This document shows, one piece after another, positions 50,898 through 58,122 of a stretch of 58,122 nt of DNA. The stretch is taken from positions 1 to 58,122 of the forward strand of contig JAJAYJ010000008.1 of the NCBI GenBank assembly GCA_026786275.1, read 5' to 3'. Positions within the stretch are counted from its first letter, which is position 1. Each line of letters opens with the position of its first letter. The position numbers and the translations under genes were made by a program. The notes below the pieces were generated by a model that searched no databases, was not told the origin of the DNA, and saw nothing but the letters and a program-made list of their open reading frames with translations. Origin of the DNA: Nocardioides sp. Lineage in GTDB: Bacteria > Actinomycetota > Actinomycetes > Propionibacteriales > Nocardioidaceae.

Positions 50898-51814
50898 TCG
50901 GCCTCCGAGCGGGCGAGCAGCGCCTCGATCTGGGGGAACTGGCGCTGCAGCGTCCGCAGGTGCGGCGCGACGGCCGGGTGCCGGTACTTGCCCGCCAGCG
51001 CGCCCTCGCCGCCGGCCACGCGGGCCAGGGCCCACTCGGCCCGGTTCAGGGCGGTGAAGACCGCCGTCACCTGGGCGCCGGCACGGACCTGCTCGGGCTG
51101 CGCCAGGGCCTCGGGCAGGCCGATCCCGTAGGCCTCCAGGAGCGGCTCGAAGGACTCGCGAGCGTCCAGGGACAGGTGACCCAGGTCGGCGCCCACCGGA
51201 CCGTGTCCCAGCGTGCCCCAGTCGATGGCGATCACGTCGTCGTGGACTCGGCCGGGCAGGTTGGCGCGTACCGGATCGCCGTGCTGCGGCACCTGCGGCA
51301 GGTCGTCGAGCTGGCCCAGCAGGCTCTCGCGGCGTCGCCACAGGTGGTCGGCCAGGTCGGCCACCGTCGTGCGCGCCAGCACCCGCCAGCCGCCGCGGCG
51401 CTCGGTGCGGCGCATCCGGTCGCGCAGCTGGTCGCGGGCCAGCCAGTCAGCGGCGCCCAGGTCGCACCCCGCGAACCGACCCAGGGCGCGGGCGGAGAAG
51501 AGGCCGCTGTTGGCGGCGTCCTCGACCCAGTCCTGCGTCAACGTGATGCCGTCCTCGTCCTCCTCGACCGCCGTCAGCGGGGTGGAGCGCAGGCCCGGCG
51601 TCGACTCGGTCAGGCCCGAGGCTGCGACCAGGGCGGGCCGCTTCCAGTACCCGACGTGGTGCGGGTCGCTGAGCTCGACGGGGTCGTCCGGGGCGGGCGC
51701 GGCCAGCCGCTTGATCACCACCGGGCGACCAGCCAGCACCGTGCGCCACACGCCGACCGTCGAGGTCCCGGTGCCACCGGGCAGCGGGTGCCACCCGGGC
51801 TCGGCCTGCCACAT
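50894..51814 (-). CDS. Aminoglycoside phosphotransferase-like kinase-fold protein
   Basis: The 306-aa product has an N-lobe with VVIKRL (ATP-binding Lys), the catalytic loop QHGDPVRANLPG (H-G-D-x3-N variant) and the metal-binding VIAIDWGTLGHGPVGADLGH. It belongs to the APH/choline-kinase superfamily; the substrate is unknown and antibiotic resistance should not be assumed. TAACGT (51822-51827) ends seven nt before the ATG: leaderless. The frame upstream of 51814 is non-coding. Confidence 0.85.
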   Translation of the reverse strand: MWQAEPGWHPLPGGTGTSTVGVWRTVLAGRPVVIKRLAAPAPDDPVELSDPHHVGYWKRPALVAASGLTESTPGLRSTPLTAVEEDEDGITLTQDWVEDAANSGLFSARALGRFAGCDLGAADWLARDQLRDRMRRTERRGGWRVLARTTVADLADHLWRRRESLLGQLDDLPQVPQHGDPVRANLPGRVHDDVIAIDWGTLGHGPVGADLGHLSLDARESFEPLLEAYGIGLPEALAQPEQVRAGAQVTAVFTALNRAEWALARVAGGEGALAGKYRHPAVAPHLRTLQRQFPQIEALLARSEAD

Positions 51815-51873
51815 GGTCCGGACGTTAGCGGGTGAGCCGGCGAAACATCTGGGCGGCGCGCGGCGCGCGTGGC

Positions 51874-52383
51874 TCAACCCCGTGTTGGCAGCCGGTGCAG
51901 CAGGACCTCGTCGAGTCGGCCGTCCTGCACCACGGCGCTCAGGTAGGTGCAGTGCGGTTGGCGTCTCCGGTCGGTGGGTGAGCCGGGGTTGAGCAACCGG
52001 AGCCCGGTCGACGCGGTGGCGTCCCAGGGGATGTGGCTGTGGCCGAAGACGAGCACGTCGACGCCGGGATACGCCGCCGCGCACCGCTCGTCGCGACCGC
52101 GGGAGGCGCCCGTCTCGTGCACGACCGCGAGCCGGACGCCCTCCACGTCGGCGTGCGCGACCTCGGGCAGCCGGGCCCGCAGCACGCTGCCGTCGTTGTT
52201 GCCGTACACACCCAGCAGCGACCGGCTCCGGGCCTCCAGCTCGTCGAGCAGCTCGGGCTCCACCCAGTCGCCGGCGTGCACCACGAGGTCGGCCCGAGCC
52301 ACGGCCGACCAGAGCTCTGCCGGCAGCTCGCGGGCCCGCTGTGGCACGTGGGTGTCGGCCATCAGCACCACCCGGGTGCTCAC
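51874..52383 (-). CDS. YfcE/MJ0936-like metallophosphoesterase
   Basis: The 169-aa product has the calcineurin-like motifs MADTH (D-x-H), HAGDW (G-D-x-x), GNND (GNHD variant with Asn) and VFGHSH. It should hydrolyse a phosphodiester with two metals; the substrate is unknown. GTG 52383 overlaps the stop of acVLRF1 by 4 nt (GTGA), so the genes are coupled. Confidence 0.9.
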   Translation of the reverse strand: MSTRVVLMADTHVPQRARELPAELWSAVARADLVVHAGDWVEPELLDELEARSRSLLGVYGNNDGSVLRARLPEVAHADVEGVRLAVVHETGASRGRDERCAAAYPGVDVLVFGHSHIPWDATASTGLRLLNPGSPTDRRRQPHCTYLSAVVQDGRLDEVLLHRLPTRG

Positions 52384-53003
52384 GTCGGGGCCGCCGGCGC
52401 GTTCAGCACCGTGAACCGGACGCTGCAGGCGTCGAGGACGGCCTGCTCAAGCACACCCCGGCGGGGGTCGGGCACGGCGAGCCACGGCGCCACCACGTGG
52501 GTCCCGGACAGGCGGGGGGCCTGCAGGACCTCGCCGACCGCGGTGTGGTCGCCTCCGGTCACCAGCGGACCGGTCAGCCCGCCCAGGATCCGGGCGGCGT
52601 GCTCGCCGGCGGCCTCGTAGGCCTGGCGTGCCTGGTTGTCGCGCCGGCGGGCGAAGCGCTGCTGGCTCTGGCCGCCGGCCTTGGTGCGGCCCTGCACGTG
52701 GCGCCGACCGACCTTCGAGTCCAGCGTCACGGCCTCCTGCAGCCGGGCGACCGCGAAGCCACCCTTGCGGACCAGCAGCACGCCCCAGTCCGCGGGCGCC
52801 GCGACCGAGGCCGAGAAGGCGTCGCCGTCCGGCAGGCCGGCGTACCTGGCCTCGAACGGCAGCAACGCCGTGAAGGTCGAGCCGTCTCGAGCCGCGCCGG
52901 CCAGCGCGCCGTCCACGACCTGGAGACCGGTCGCGCCGTGGCGGCCCTGGAAGTTGCTCACCCAGCGCTCTACCCGCCCGGCGGGCACCAGGACCTCAGG
53001 CAC
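52380..53003 (-). CDS. acVLRF1-family peptidyl-tRNA hydrolase-like protein
   Basis: The 207-aa product resembles the actinobacterial Vms1-like release-factor family (acVLRF1) of the archaeo-eukaryotic release-factor fold. The core GRTKAGGQSQQRFARRRDNQ carries the G-x-x-x-Q-Q loop, where a Gln takes the place of the eRF1 GGQ. Family knowledge points to release of nascent chains from stalled ribosomes or tRNA. GTG 53003 overlaps the ASCH gene stop by 8 nt. The frame continues upstream to 53213 only inside the ASCH gene. Confidence 0.85.
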   Translation of the reverse strand: MPEVLVPAGRVERWVSNFQGRHGATGLQVVDGALAGAARDGSTFTALLPFEARYAGLPDGDAFSASVAAPADWGVLLVRKGGFAVARLQEAVTLDSKVGRRHVQGRTKAGGQSQQRFARRRDNQARQAYEAAGEHAARILGGLTGPLVTGGDHTAVGEVLQAPRLSGTHVVAPWLAVPDPRRGVLEQAVLDACSVRFTVLNAPAAPT

Positions 53004-53478
53004 GGTGCAGCACCCGGAAGCGCTCCAGCACCACGAGCAGGTCGGGCCCGACGTCGTGGCCGCCCTCGAGGAAGAACCGCTCGTGCACCGCGCGCCAGTG
53101 AGCCAGGGTGCGGTCGCCCTCCCCCTCGGCATGGGCGTGCTCGTCGGGAACCTGGTCGAACGCGACCACGGACACGTCGGTGGTCTCGAGCAGCGCCCGC
53201 GGACGGCCGGCACCGTCGAGCACGATGCCGAGCGTGCCGACCTCGGGAAGCGGCTCGTCGGCCGCGTCGTAGTCGGCCCGGGCGCTGGCTGTCGCGGTCT
53301 TCTGACCCTGCAGCACCAGGGCCAGCAGCGCGTCGGCCTGCTCGGGCCCGGCGCCGAACGACCAGGTCGGCGGCGGCACCATCTCGAGCATCGTCGAGGG
53401 CAGGTAGCCCGGCAGGGACGTCAGGCGGGCCCCGTCACGGGCCATGGACCAGAACCGCTCGACCTCGTCCGCGTCCAT
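52996..53478 (-). CDS. ASCH-domain protein
   Basis: The 160-aa product has the ASCH beta-barrel pattern: LLALVLQGQKTATASARADY (with the G-x-K-T loop) and EVGTLGIVLDGAGRPRALLE, then WRAVHERFF. ASCH domains bind RNA or modified nucleosides; some are amidohydrolases. The start is ATG 53478 with a GGAAGG-type Shine-Dalgarno. It lies 16 nt downstream of the suf DUF59 gene in the same orientation, so it may be read through from the suf operon. Confidence 0.85.
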   Translation of the reverse strand: MDADEVERFWSMARDGARLTSLPGYLPSTMLEMVPPPTWSFGAGPEQADALLALVLQGQKTATASARADYDAADEPLPEVGTLGIVLDGAGRPRALLETTDVSVVAFDQVPDEHAHAEGEGDRTLAHWRAVHERFFLEGGHDVGPDLLVVLERFRVLHRA

Positions 53479-53494
53479 CCGGGACGGACCTTCC

Positions 53495-53932
53495 TCAGAC
53501 GTTGAAGCCGAGGGCGCGCAGCTGCTCGCGACCGTCGGGCGTGATCTTGTCCGGGCCCCACGGCGGCATCCAGACCCAGTTGATGGCCACGTCGTTGACC
53601 AGGCCCTCGAGCGCGGTGTTGGTCTGGTCCTGGATGACGTCGGTCAGCGGGCAGGCCGCCGAGGTCAGCGTCATGTCGATGACCAGGTTGGAGGCCTCGT
53701 CGATGTGCAGCCCGTAGACGAGACCGAGGTCGACCACGTTGATCCCGAGCTCGGGGTCCACGACGTCCTTCATCGCCTCCTCGACGTCCTCCACGGCGAT
53801 GGACGACTTGCTCGTCGAGGCCGCGATGAGGCTCGAGGCCTCGGGCACGTCGGGGAGGTCACCGTGGTCCACGGTGCCGGTGGTGGTGGTGGTGCTGGTG
53901 GTGCTGGTGGTGCTGGTGTCGGTGTCAGCCAT
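53495..53932 (-). CDS. SUF-associated DUF59/MIP18-family Fe-S assembly protein
   Basis: The 145-aa product has the MIP18 core AMKDVVDPELGINVVDLGLV and TLTSAACPLTDVIQDQ, including the reactive Cys in A-C-P-L. It ends with VWMPPWGPDKITPDGREQLR. Such proteins aid Fe-S cluster transfer to target proteins (SufT-like). The N-terminal ~20 residues are a Thr/Ser run (TSTTSTTSTTTTTGT), encoded by a GGT/GCT-type triplet repeat at 53883-53925. ATG 53932 lies 2 nt after the sufU stop. Confidence 0.93.
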   Translation of the reverse strand: MADTDTSTTSTTSTTTTTGTVDHGDLPDVPEASSLIAASTSKSSIAVEDVEEAMKDVVDPELGINVVDLGLVYGLHIDEASNLVIDMTLTSAACPLTDVIQDQTNTALEGLVNDVAINWVWMPPWGPDKITPDGREQLRALGFNV

Positions 53933-53934
53933 GT

Positions 53935-54405
53935 CTAGCCTCCATGTGTCGAGCCCTGCTGGGATTGGGCGGTGGCGTCTTTCCAGGCCATCCAGGACAG
54001 TAGTGCGCACTTGACGCGGGCGGGGAACCTGGCGACGCCGGCGAAGGCGATCCCGTCCTCCAGCACGTCCTCGTCGGGCTGCACGGTGCCCTTGCCCTGC
54101 ATCAGGGTGAGGAACTCCGCGTGGATCGCCATCGCCTCGGTCACCGGCTTGCCGATGACCAGGTCAGCCAGCACGGAGGCCGACGCCTGGGAGATCGAGC
54201 AACCGACGGAGTCGTAGGAGACGTCGCGCACGCTGAGCACACCGTCAACGTCGTCGAGGTGCACCCGCAGGGTGACCTCGTCGCCGCAGGTGGGGTTGAC
54301 GTGGTGCACCTCGGCCTCGAACGGCTCGCGCAGGCCCTGGTAGAGCGGGTTCTTGTAGTGATCCAGGATGATCTCCTGGTAGAGGGTGTCGAGCTCCTGG
54401 GTCAT
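53935..54405 (-). CDS. sufU: SUF Fe-S assembly sulfurtransferase/scaffold SufU
   Basis: The 156-aa product has the three SufU/IscU cysteines in HVNPTCGDEV, DSVGCSISQASAS and RVKCALLSW. An insertion before the third Cys (about residues 85-115) is typical of Gram-positive SufU, which receives sulfur from SufS. It lies 5 nt after sufS in the suf operon. Confidence 0.95.
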   Translation of the reverse strand: MTQELDTLYQEIILDHYKNPLYQGLREPFEAEVHHVNPTCGDEVTLRVHLDDVDGVLSVRDVSYDSVGCSISQASASVLADLVIGKPVTEAMAIHAEFLTLMQGKGTVQPDEDVLEDGIAFAGVARFPARVKCALLSWMAWKDATAQSQQGSTHGG

Positions 54406-54410
54406 CGGGG

Positions 54411-55697
54411 TCACCCCACCTTGAAGTAGGACCGGGTGTAGGCCAGCGCCTCGACGAGGGCGTCGATCTCGCCGGGCGTGGTGTAGAGGTAGGACGACAT
54501 CCGCGTCGAGCTCTGGACCCCGAAGCGGGCGTGGGCCGGCCTGGCGCAGTGGTGCCCGGCCCGCACGGCCACGCCGCGGGAGTCCAGGACCTGGGCGATG
54601 TCGTGGGGGTGCACGCCGTCGAGCTCGAAGGAGATCGCTCCCCCGCGCCCCGTCACGTCGAGCGGGCCGAGCACCCGCAGGCCCGGCACGGTGGCCAGGC
54701 CCTGCAGCGCGTAACCCGTGATCGCCTGCTCGTGGGCGTGGATCGCGTCCATGCCGACGTGGTCGAGGTAGTCCACGGCCGCGCCGAGACCGACGGCCTC
54801 GACGATGGGCGGGGTGCCGGCCTCGAACTTGTGCGGGATCCCGGCGTACGTCGAGCGCTCCATGCGCACGGTCTCGATCATCTCGCCGCCACCGAGGAAC
54901 GGCGGCAGCTGGTCCAGCACCTCGCGCTTGCCCCACAGCACACCGATACCGGTCGGGCCGACCACCTTGTGGCCGGTGAAGACCAGCACGTCGGCGCCGC
55001 TGGCCACGACGTCGACCGGCAGCTGGGGCACGGCCTGGGAGGCGTCGACGACCACCAGTGCACCCACCTCGTGGGCCCGCGCGGCGATCTCGGCGACCGG
55101 GTTGATCGTGCCGAGCATGTTGGAGACCCAGGTGAGCGAGACCACCTTGGTCCGCTCGGTGATCAGGTCGTCGATGTTCGAGAGGTCGAGGCGACCCTCC
55201 TCGGTCAGGCCGAACCAGCGAAGCGTCGCGCCCGTGCGCTGGGTCAGCAGCTGCCACGGCACGATGTTGGAATGGTGCTCCATCTCGGTGATGACGACCT
55301 CGTCGCCCTTCCCGAGCGCCAGGTCGCCGGTCGCCCACATCAGGGTGTTGGCGACCAGGTTGAGCGCCTCGGAGGCGTTCTTGGTGAAGATGACCTCGTC
55401 GCGGCTGGGAGCCTTGATGAACGCGGCAACCCGGTCGCGGGCCGCCTCGAAGGCCTCGGAGGACTCGGCGCCGAGCTGGTGCATGGCGCGGGCGACGTTG
55501 GCGTTGTGGTGCTCGAGGTGGTCCACCATCGCGTCGATCACGCACTGCGGCTTCTGCGAGGTGTTGGCGCTGTCGAGGTAGACCAGCGGCAGCCCGCCCG
55601 CGAGCGTCCGCTCGAGGATCGGGAAGTCGGCACGGATCACCTCCAGCTCGGGCAGCAGCCCGGGCAGCAAGCCGGTCGTCGTGGTCTGGGTCGTCAT
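54411..55697 (-). CDS. sufS: Cysteine desulfurase SufS
   Basis: The 428-aa PLP enzyme takes sulfur from cysteine for Fe-S clusters. The PLP Lys lies in FTGHKVVGPTGIGVLWG, and the persulfide Cys in RAGHHCARPAH. MEHHSNIVPW and DASQAVPQLPVDV complete the group-II (SufS) pattern. It works with the adjacent SufU. The ATG lies 1 nt after the sufC stop. Confidence 0.96.
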   Translation of the reverse strand: MTTQTTTTGLLPGLLPELEVIRADFPILERTLAGGLPLVYLDSANTSQKPQCVIDAMVDHLEHHNANVARAMHQLGAESSEAFEAARDRVAAFIKAPSRDEVIFTKNASEALNLVANTLMWATGDLALGKGDEVVITEMEHHSNIVPWQLLTQRTGATLRWFGLTEEGRLDLSNIDDLITERTKVVSLTWVSNMLGTINPVAEIAARAHEVGALVVVDASQAVPQLPVDVVASGADVLVFTGHKVVGPTGIGVLWGKREVLDQLPPFLGGGEMIETVRMERSTYAGIPHKFEAGTPPIVEAVGLGAAVDYLDHVGMDAIHAHEQAITGYALQGLATVPGLRVLGPLDVTGRGGAISFELDGVHPHDIAQVLDSRGVAVRAGHHCARPAHARFGVQSSTRMSSYLYTTPGEIDALVEALAYTRSYFKVG

Positions 55698-55698
55698 G

Positions 55699-56457
55699 TC
55701 AGACCCCGGCCTTGACGTACTTGTCGTAGCCCTCGGCCTCGAGCTGCTCGGCGAGCTCCGGCCCGCCCTGGTCGGCGATCTTGCCGTTCACGAAGACGTG
55801 CACGAAGTCGGGTTCGATGTAGCGCAGGATCCGGGTGTAGTGGGTGATCAGCAGGACGCCCTTGCCCTCCTGTCCGCGGAACCGGTTGACGCCCTCGGAG
55901 ACGATCTTGAGCGCGTCGATGTCGAGGCCGGAGTCGGTCTCGTCGAGGATCGCGACCTTCGGGTTGAGCAGCTCGAGCTGCGCGATCTCGTGGCGCTTCT
56001 TCTCGCCGCCGGAGAACCCCTCGTTGACCGAGCGGGTGCCGAAGGTGGGGTCGAGGTTGAGCTGCTGGAGGGCGGCGTTGACGTCCTTGACCCAGGTGCG
56101 CAGCTTGGGCGCCTCACCGTCCAGCGCGGTCTTGGCCGTGCGCAGGAAGTTGGACACCGAGACACCCGGCACCTCGACGGGGTACTGCATGGCCAAGAAC
56201 AGCCCGGCGCGGGCCCGCTCGTCGACCGACATCGCGAGCACGTCGGCGCCGTCGAGGGTCACGGTGCCACCGGTGACGGTGTACTTGGGGTGACCGGCCA
56301 CGGAGTAGGCCAGCGTCGACTTGCCGGACCCGTTGGGGCCCATGATCGCGTGGGTCTCACCGTCACCGATGGTGAGGGTGACGCCCTTGAGGATCTCCTT
56401 GGGGCCGTCCTCGGTGTCGACCGACACCTTCAGGTCCTTGATCTCCAGCGTGCTCAT
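55699..56457 (-). CDS. sufC: Fe-S assembly ATPase SufC
   Basis: The 252-aa cytoplasmic ABC-type ATPase has Walker A GPNGSGKST, the SufC-specific signature FSGGEKKRHEI and Walker B AILDETDSGLDIDALK. It forms the SufBCD scaffold with SufB and SufD. The start is ATG 56457. Unlike other junctions of the operon (-1 to +5 nt), it is separated from the Rieske gene by 94 nt that contain a G-run tandem repeat. Confidence 0.96.
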   Translation of the reverse strand: MSTLEIKDLKVSVDTEDGPKEILKGVTLTIGDGETHAIMGPNGSGKSTLAYSVAGHPKYTVTGGTVTLDGADVLAMSVDERARAGLFLAMQYPVEVPGVSVSNFLRTAKTALDGEAPKLRTWVKDVNAALQQLNLDPTFGTRSVNEGFSGGEKKRHEIAQLELLNPKVAILDETDSGLDIDALKIVSEGVNRFRGQEGKGVLLITHYTRILRYIEPDFVHVFVNGKIADQGGPELAEQLEAEGYDKYVKAGV

Positions 56458-56482
56458 CGTGTGTCCCGCTTCCTGGGTGTGT

Positions 56483-56545
56483 GGGGGTGCTGTCTGGGGG
56501 TTCGTCTGGGGGTTCGTCTGGGGTTCGTCTGGGGTTCGTCGGGGG
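56483..56545 (+). repeat. G-run tandem repeat, G-quadruplex-type, in the sufC upstream gap
   Basis: Six G4-G5 runs (56483, 56496, 56508, 56520, 56531, 56541) are separated by loops of 8, 7, 7, 7 and 6 nt. The 11-12 bp unit is GTCTGGGG(G)TTC, with four clear copies and one degenerate copy. The G-rich strand is the plus strand, which is the template for the suf operon. Confidence 0.85.
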
Positions 56546-56551
56546 TGCTGG

Positions 56552-56887
56552 TCAGCCGGGGGTGACGCCGTTGGTGCTGCGTGCGACGTCGACGTACACG
56601 CCGTCGTCGCGGACCTCGACGGCGAAGGTGGCGATGGCCTCGGTCGCCGGGAACGTCGTCGGCTTGCCGGAGCGGAGGTCGAAGCGGGAGCCGTGCAGCC
56701 AGCACTCGATCGAGCAGCTCTCCACCTCGCCCTCGCTGAGGGCGACCGCGGCATGGGAGCAGAGGTCCTGCACCGCGAAGAACTCCTCGCCGTCACGGGC
56801 GACCGCGACGTCGACCCCGCCGACCGAAACCCCCAGGGCCTCGTCGGTGGGTACGTCGGAGGCGGCACAGGCCAGCTCGAAGCCCAT
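56552..56887 (-). CDS. Rieske-type [2Fe-2S] ferredoxin in the suf operon
   Basis: The 111-aa product has the Rieske cluster motif C-x-H (CSHAAVALSEGE) and C-x2-H (CWLHGSRFD). It resembles the non-heme oxygenase ferredoxin type commonly placed between sufD and sufC in actinobacteria. Its role there is unclear; electron supply or cluster handling is likely. The ATG shares one base with the sufD stop (TGATG). Confidence 0.93.
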   Translation of the reverse strand: MGFELACAASDVPTDEALGVSVGGVDVAVARDGEEFFAVQDLCSHAAVALSEGEVESCSIECWLHGSRFDLRSGKPTTFPATEAIATFAVEVRDDGVYVDVARSTNGVTPG

Positions 56888-58086
56888 CAGGCACCCCGGT
56901 CGCTGTCGACGAGCGCGTTCTTGGCCAGCTCGTCCTCGACGGTCGAGATCAGCTTGGCCTCCAGGGAGGGCACGCCGACCTTGCGGATCAGGTCGTGGAA
57001 GAACCCGTGCAGCACCAGTCGGCGCGCCTCGACCTCCGAGATGCCCCGGGTCCGCAGGTAGAACAACTGCTCGTCGTCGAAGCGGGCGGTCGCGGACGCG
57101 TGGCCGGCGCCCTCGATCTCGCCGGTCTCGATCTCCAGGTTGGGCACGGAGTCGGCCTGGCAGCCGTCGGTGAGGACCAGGTTGCGGTTCTCTTCGTAGG
57201 TCTCGATGCCCTCGGCCACCTGGCGGATCAGCACGTTGCCGATCCACACGGTGTGAGCGCCCTGGCCCTGGAGCGCGCCCTTGTACATGACGTTGCTCTT
57301 GGTGCGGGGCTCGTTGTGGTCGGCGAAGAGCCGGTGCTCGAGGTGCTGGCCCGCGTCGGCGAAGTACAGGCCGAGGAGCTCGGCCTCGCCGCCGGGACCG
57401 GCGTACTCGACGTTGGCGTGCATCCGCACCAGGTTGCCGCCGAACGAGATGGCGGTGTGGCGCACCGAGGCGTCACGGCCCACCCGGATGCCGTCTCGGC
57501 CCAGGTGCACCGCGTCGTCGTTCCAGTCCTGCAGGCTCAGCACGTTGGCGCTGGCCCCGTCGCCCACCAGCACCGAGGTGGTCGCGCAGTAGCGGGCCGA
57601 GCCGGTGTGCTCGATGACCACGGTGGCCGAGGCAAAGCGGCCCACCCGGATCACCAGGTGGCCCCAGACGAGCTGGTCGGCGGACTCGCCGTGCAGCGTG
57701 ATCCGGACCGGCTCGTCGACCTGCGCGCCCTCGGCCACGTCGAGTAGCACCGCACCACCGGCGTTGGCGACGGCCAGGGCCGAGGGCCGGTCGTTGGGGG
57801 CGAGCTCGCCGAGCCCACGCGCCTGCTCGGCGGTGATCTCGGTCAGGGTCACGCCCTCGGGCAGCGAGGTCTCCCAGGTCAGGCGGGCGTCGGAGGCCTC
57901 ACCGTCCAGGATGCCCTGCAGCCGCTTGAGCGGGGTGAACCGCCAGATCTCCTCCCGGCCCGTGGGCTCGGGGTGGTCCGCCAGGTCGTAGGACGGAGGC
58001 GGGTTCAGGTGCGAGACGATCTTCGCGGAGACGTCCTGCTCCAGGCTGGCGGCCACGGTCTCGCGGGCGGCGTCGGTCACGGTCAC
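56887..58086 (-). CDS. sufD: Fe-S assembly scaffold protein SufD
   Basis: The 399-aa product has the SufB/D beta-helix core: EHTGSARYCATTSVLVGDGA, HLEHRLFADHNEPRTKSNVM and EGAGHASATARFDDEQLFYL, ending DLIRKVGVPSLEAKLI. It forms SufBCD with SufC and with SufB, whose gene is expected just beyond the right edge. The start is GTG 58086 with AAGGA about ten nt upstream; a GTG two codons later is also possible. Confidence 0.95.
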   Translation of the reverse strand: MTVTDAARETVAASLEQDVSAKIVSHLNPPPSYDLADHPEPTGREEIWRFTPLKRLQGILDGEASDARLTWETSLPEGVTLTEITAEQARGLGELAPNDRPSALAVANAGGAVLLDVAEGAQVDEPVRITLHGESADQLVWGHLVIRVGRFASATVVIEHTGSARYCATTSVLVGDGASANVLSLQDWNDDAVHLGRDGIRVGRDASVRHTAISFGGNLVRMHANVEYAGPGGEAELLGLYFADAGQHLEHRLFADHNEPRTKSNVMYKGALQGQGAHTVWIGNVLIRQVAEGIETYEENRNLVLTDGCQADSVPNLEIETGEIEGAGHASATARFDDEQLFYLRTRGISEVEARRLVLHGFFHDLIRKVGVPSLEAKLISTVEDELAKNALVDSDRGA

Positions 58087-58122
58087 AGGGAGAATTCCTT
58101 CTGGGTCGGGGTGGGGACGGAC

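Noticed and set aside
50894..51814. Antibiotic-resistance gene (aminoglycoside phosphotransferase)
   Set aside because: Only the general kinase fold is supported; nothing indicates an aminoglycoside substrate.
53870..53890. Palindrome CACCGTGGTCCACGGTG as a sixth repeat unit
   Set aside because: It lies inside the coding part of the DUF59 gene, its stem differs from the TGCGGT/ACCGCA family, and it is explained by the codons there.

Overview
The window is high-GC DNA with dense, often overlapping genes and no tRNA, rRNA, CRISPR array, insertion sequence or prophage that I can see. The gene content points to a Gram-positive actinobacterium, most likely of the Nocardioides / Nocardioidaceae type. 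This rests on a furA-katG pair with a mycobacterial-style leaderless furA promoter, a fabG-fabI (mabA-inhA-like) pair, a GuaB1-type GMP reductase, an actinobacterial acVLRF1 gene, a sufD-Rieske-sufC-sufS-sufU-DUF59 operon, a DUF3099 protein, and many genes whose -10 box lies only 6-7 nt before the start codon. The genus is an inference from content and was not tested by search.

Layout. 60-5115 (minus) is a five-gene branched-chain-amino-acid-type ABC importer (livF-G-H-M-K), with a divergent PucR/CdaR-type regulator at 5323-6555. 6632-9318 is furA-katG (oxidative stress), closed by a strong hairpin. 9575-16994 holds an HTH-less LysR-type sensor domain with a possible leader ORF, guaB1, galK, a broken YiaA/YiaB gene, a coiled-coil/SAP protein, def coupled to a GNAT gene, an SRPBCC gene and a TrmH-type methylase. 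16994-22016 carries a CysG-type siroheme synthase, a PEBP protein, two tandem paralogous membrane proteins, a SpoIIE-type phosphatase and a Nudix hydrolase.

22069-28909 is a catabolic island: APC permease, divergent GntR/FadR regulator, glutamine-synthetase-like ligase, aldehyde dehydrogenase, SDR and class-I gamma-glutamyl hydrolase. Together they make a plausible gamma-glutamylation route for an amine or amino alcohol, with a palindromic operator between the divergent promoters. 29106-36251 contains an alpha/beta hydrolase, TauE/SafE, SPFH and NfeD membrane proteins, an ABC ATPase, a VOC protein and serB. 36267-37828 is the wreck of a UvrA-like gene. 37912-44841 has SixA, fabI, fabG, dodecin, a frameshifted PQQ-type sugar dehydrogenase, DUF3099, moaA and SURF1. 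44727-53003 holds an SDR lacking catalytic residues, an ABC exporter, an enoyl-CoA hydratase, an ABC-F protein, a zinc metallopeptidase, a phosphotransferase, a phosphoesterase and acVLRF1. 52996-58086 is ASCH plus the suf operon, cut by the right edge (sufB is expected beyond it).

The most notable non-gene signals are: (1) a family of five palindromic units with a conserved GTGGACCA loop at three intergenic sites, two of them paired head-to-head on either side of one SRPBCC gene; (2) a G-quadruplex-type tandem repeat in the only wide gap of the suf operon; (3) a recurrent leaderless-promoter architecture; (4) three disrupted genes: a nonsense codon in YiaA/YiaB, deletions and frameshifts in a UvrA paralog, and a one-base frameshift in a PQQ dehydrogenase.
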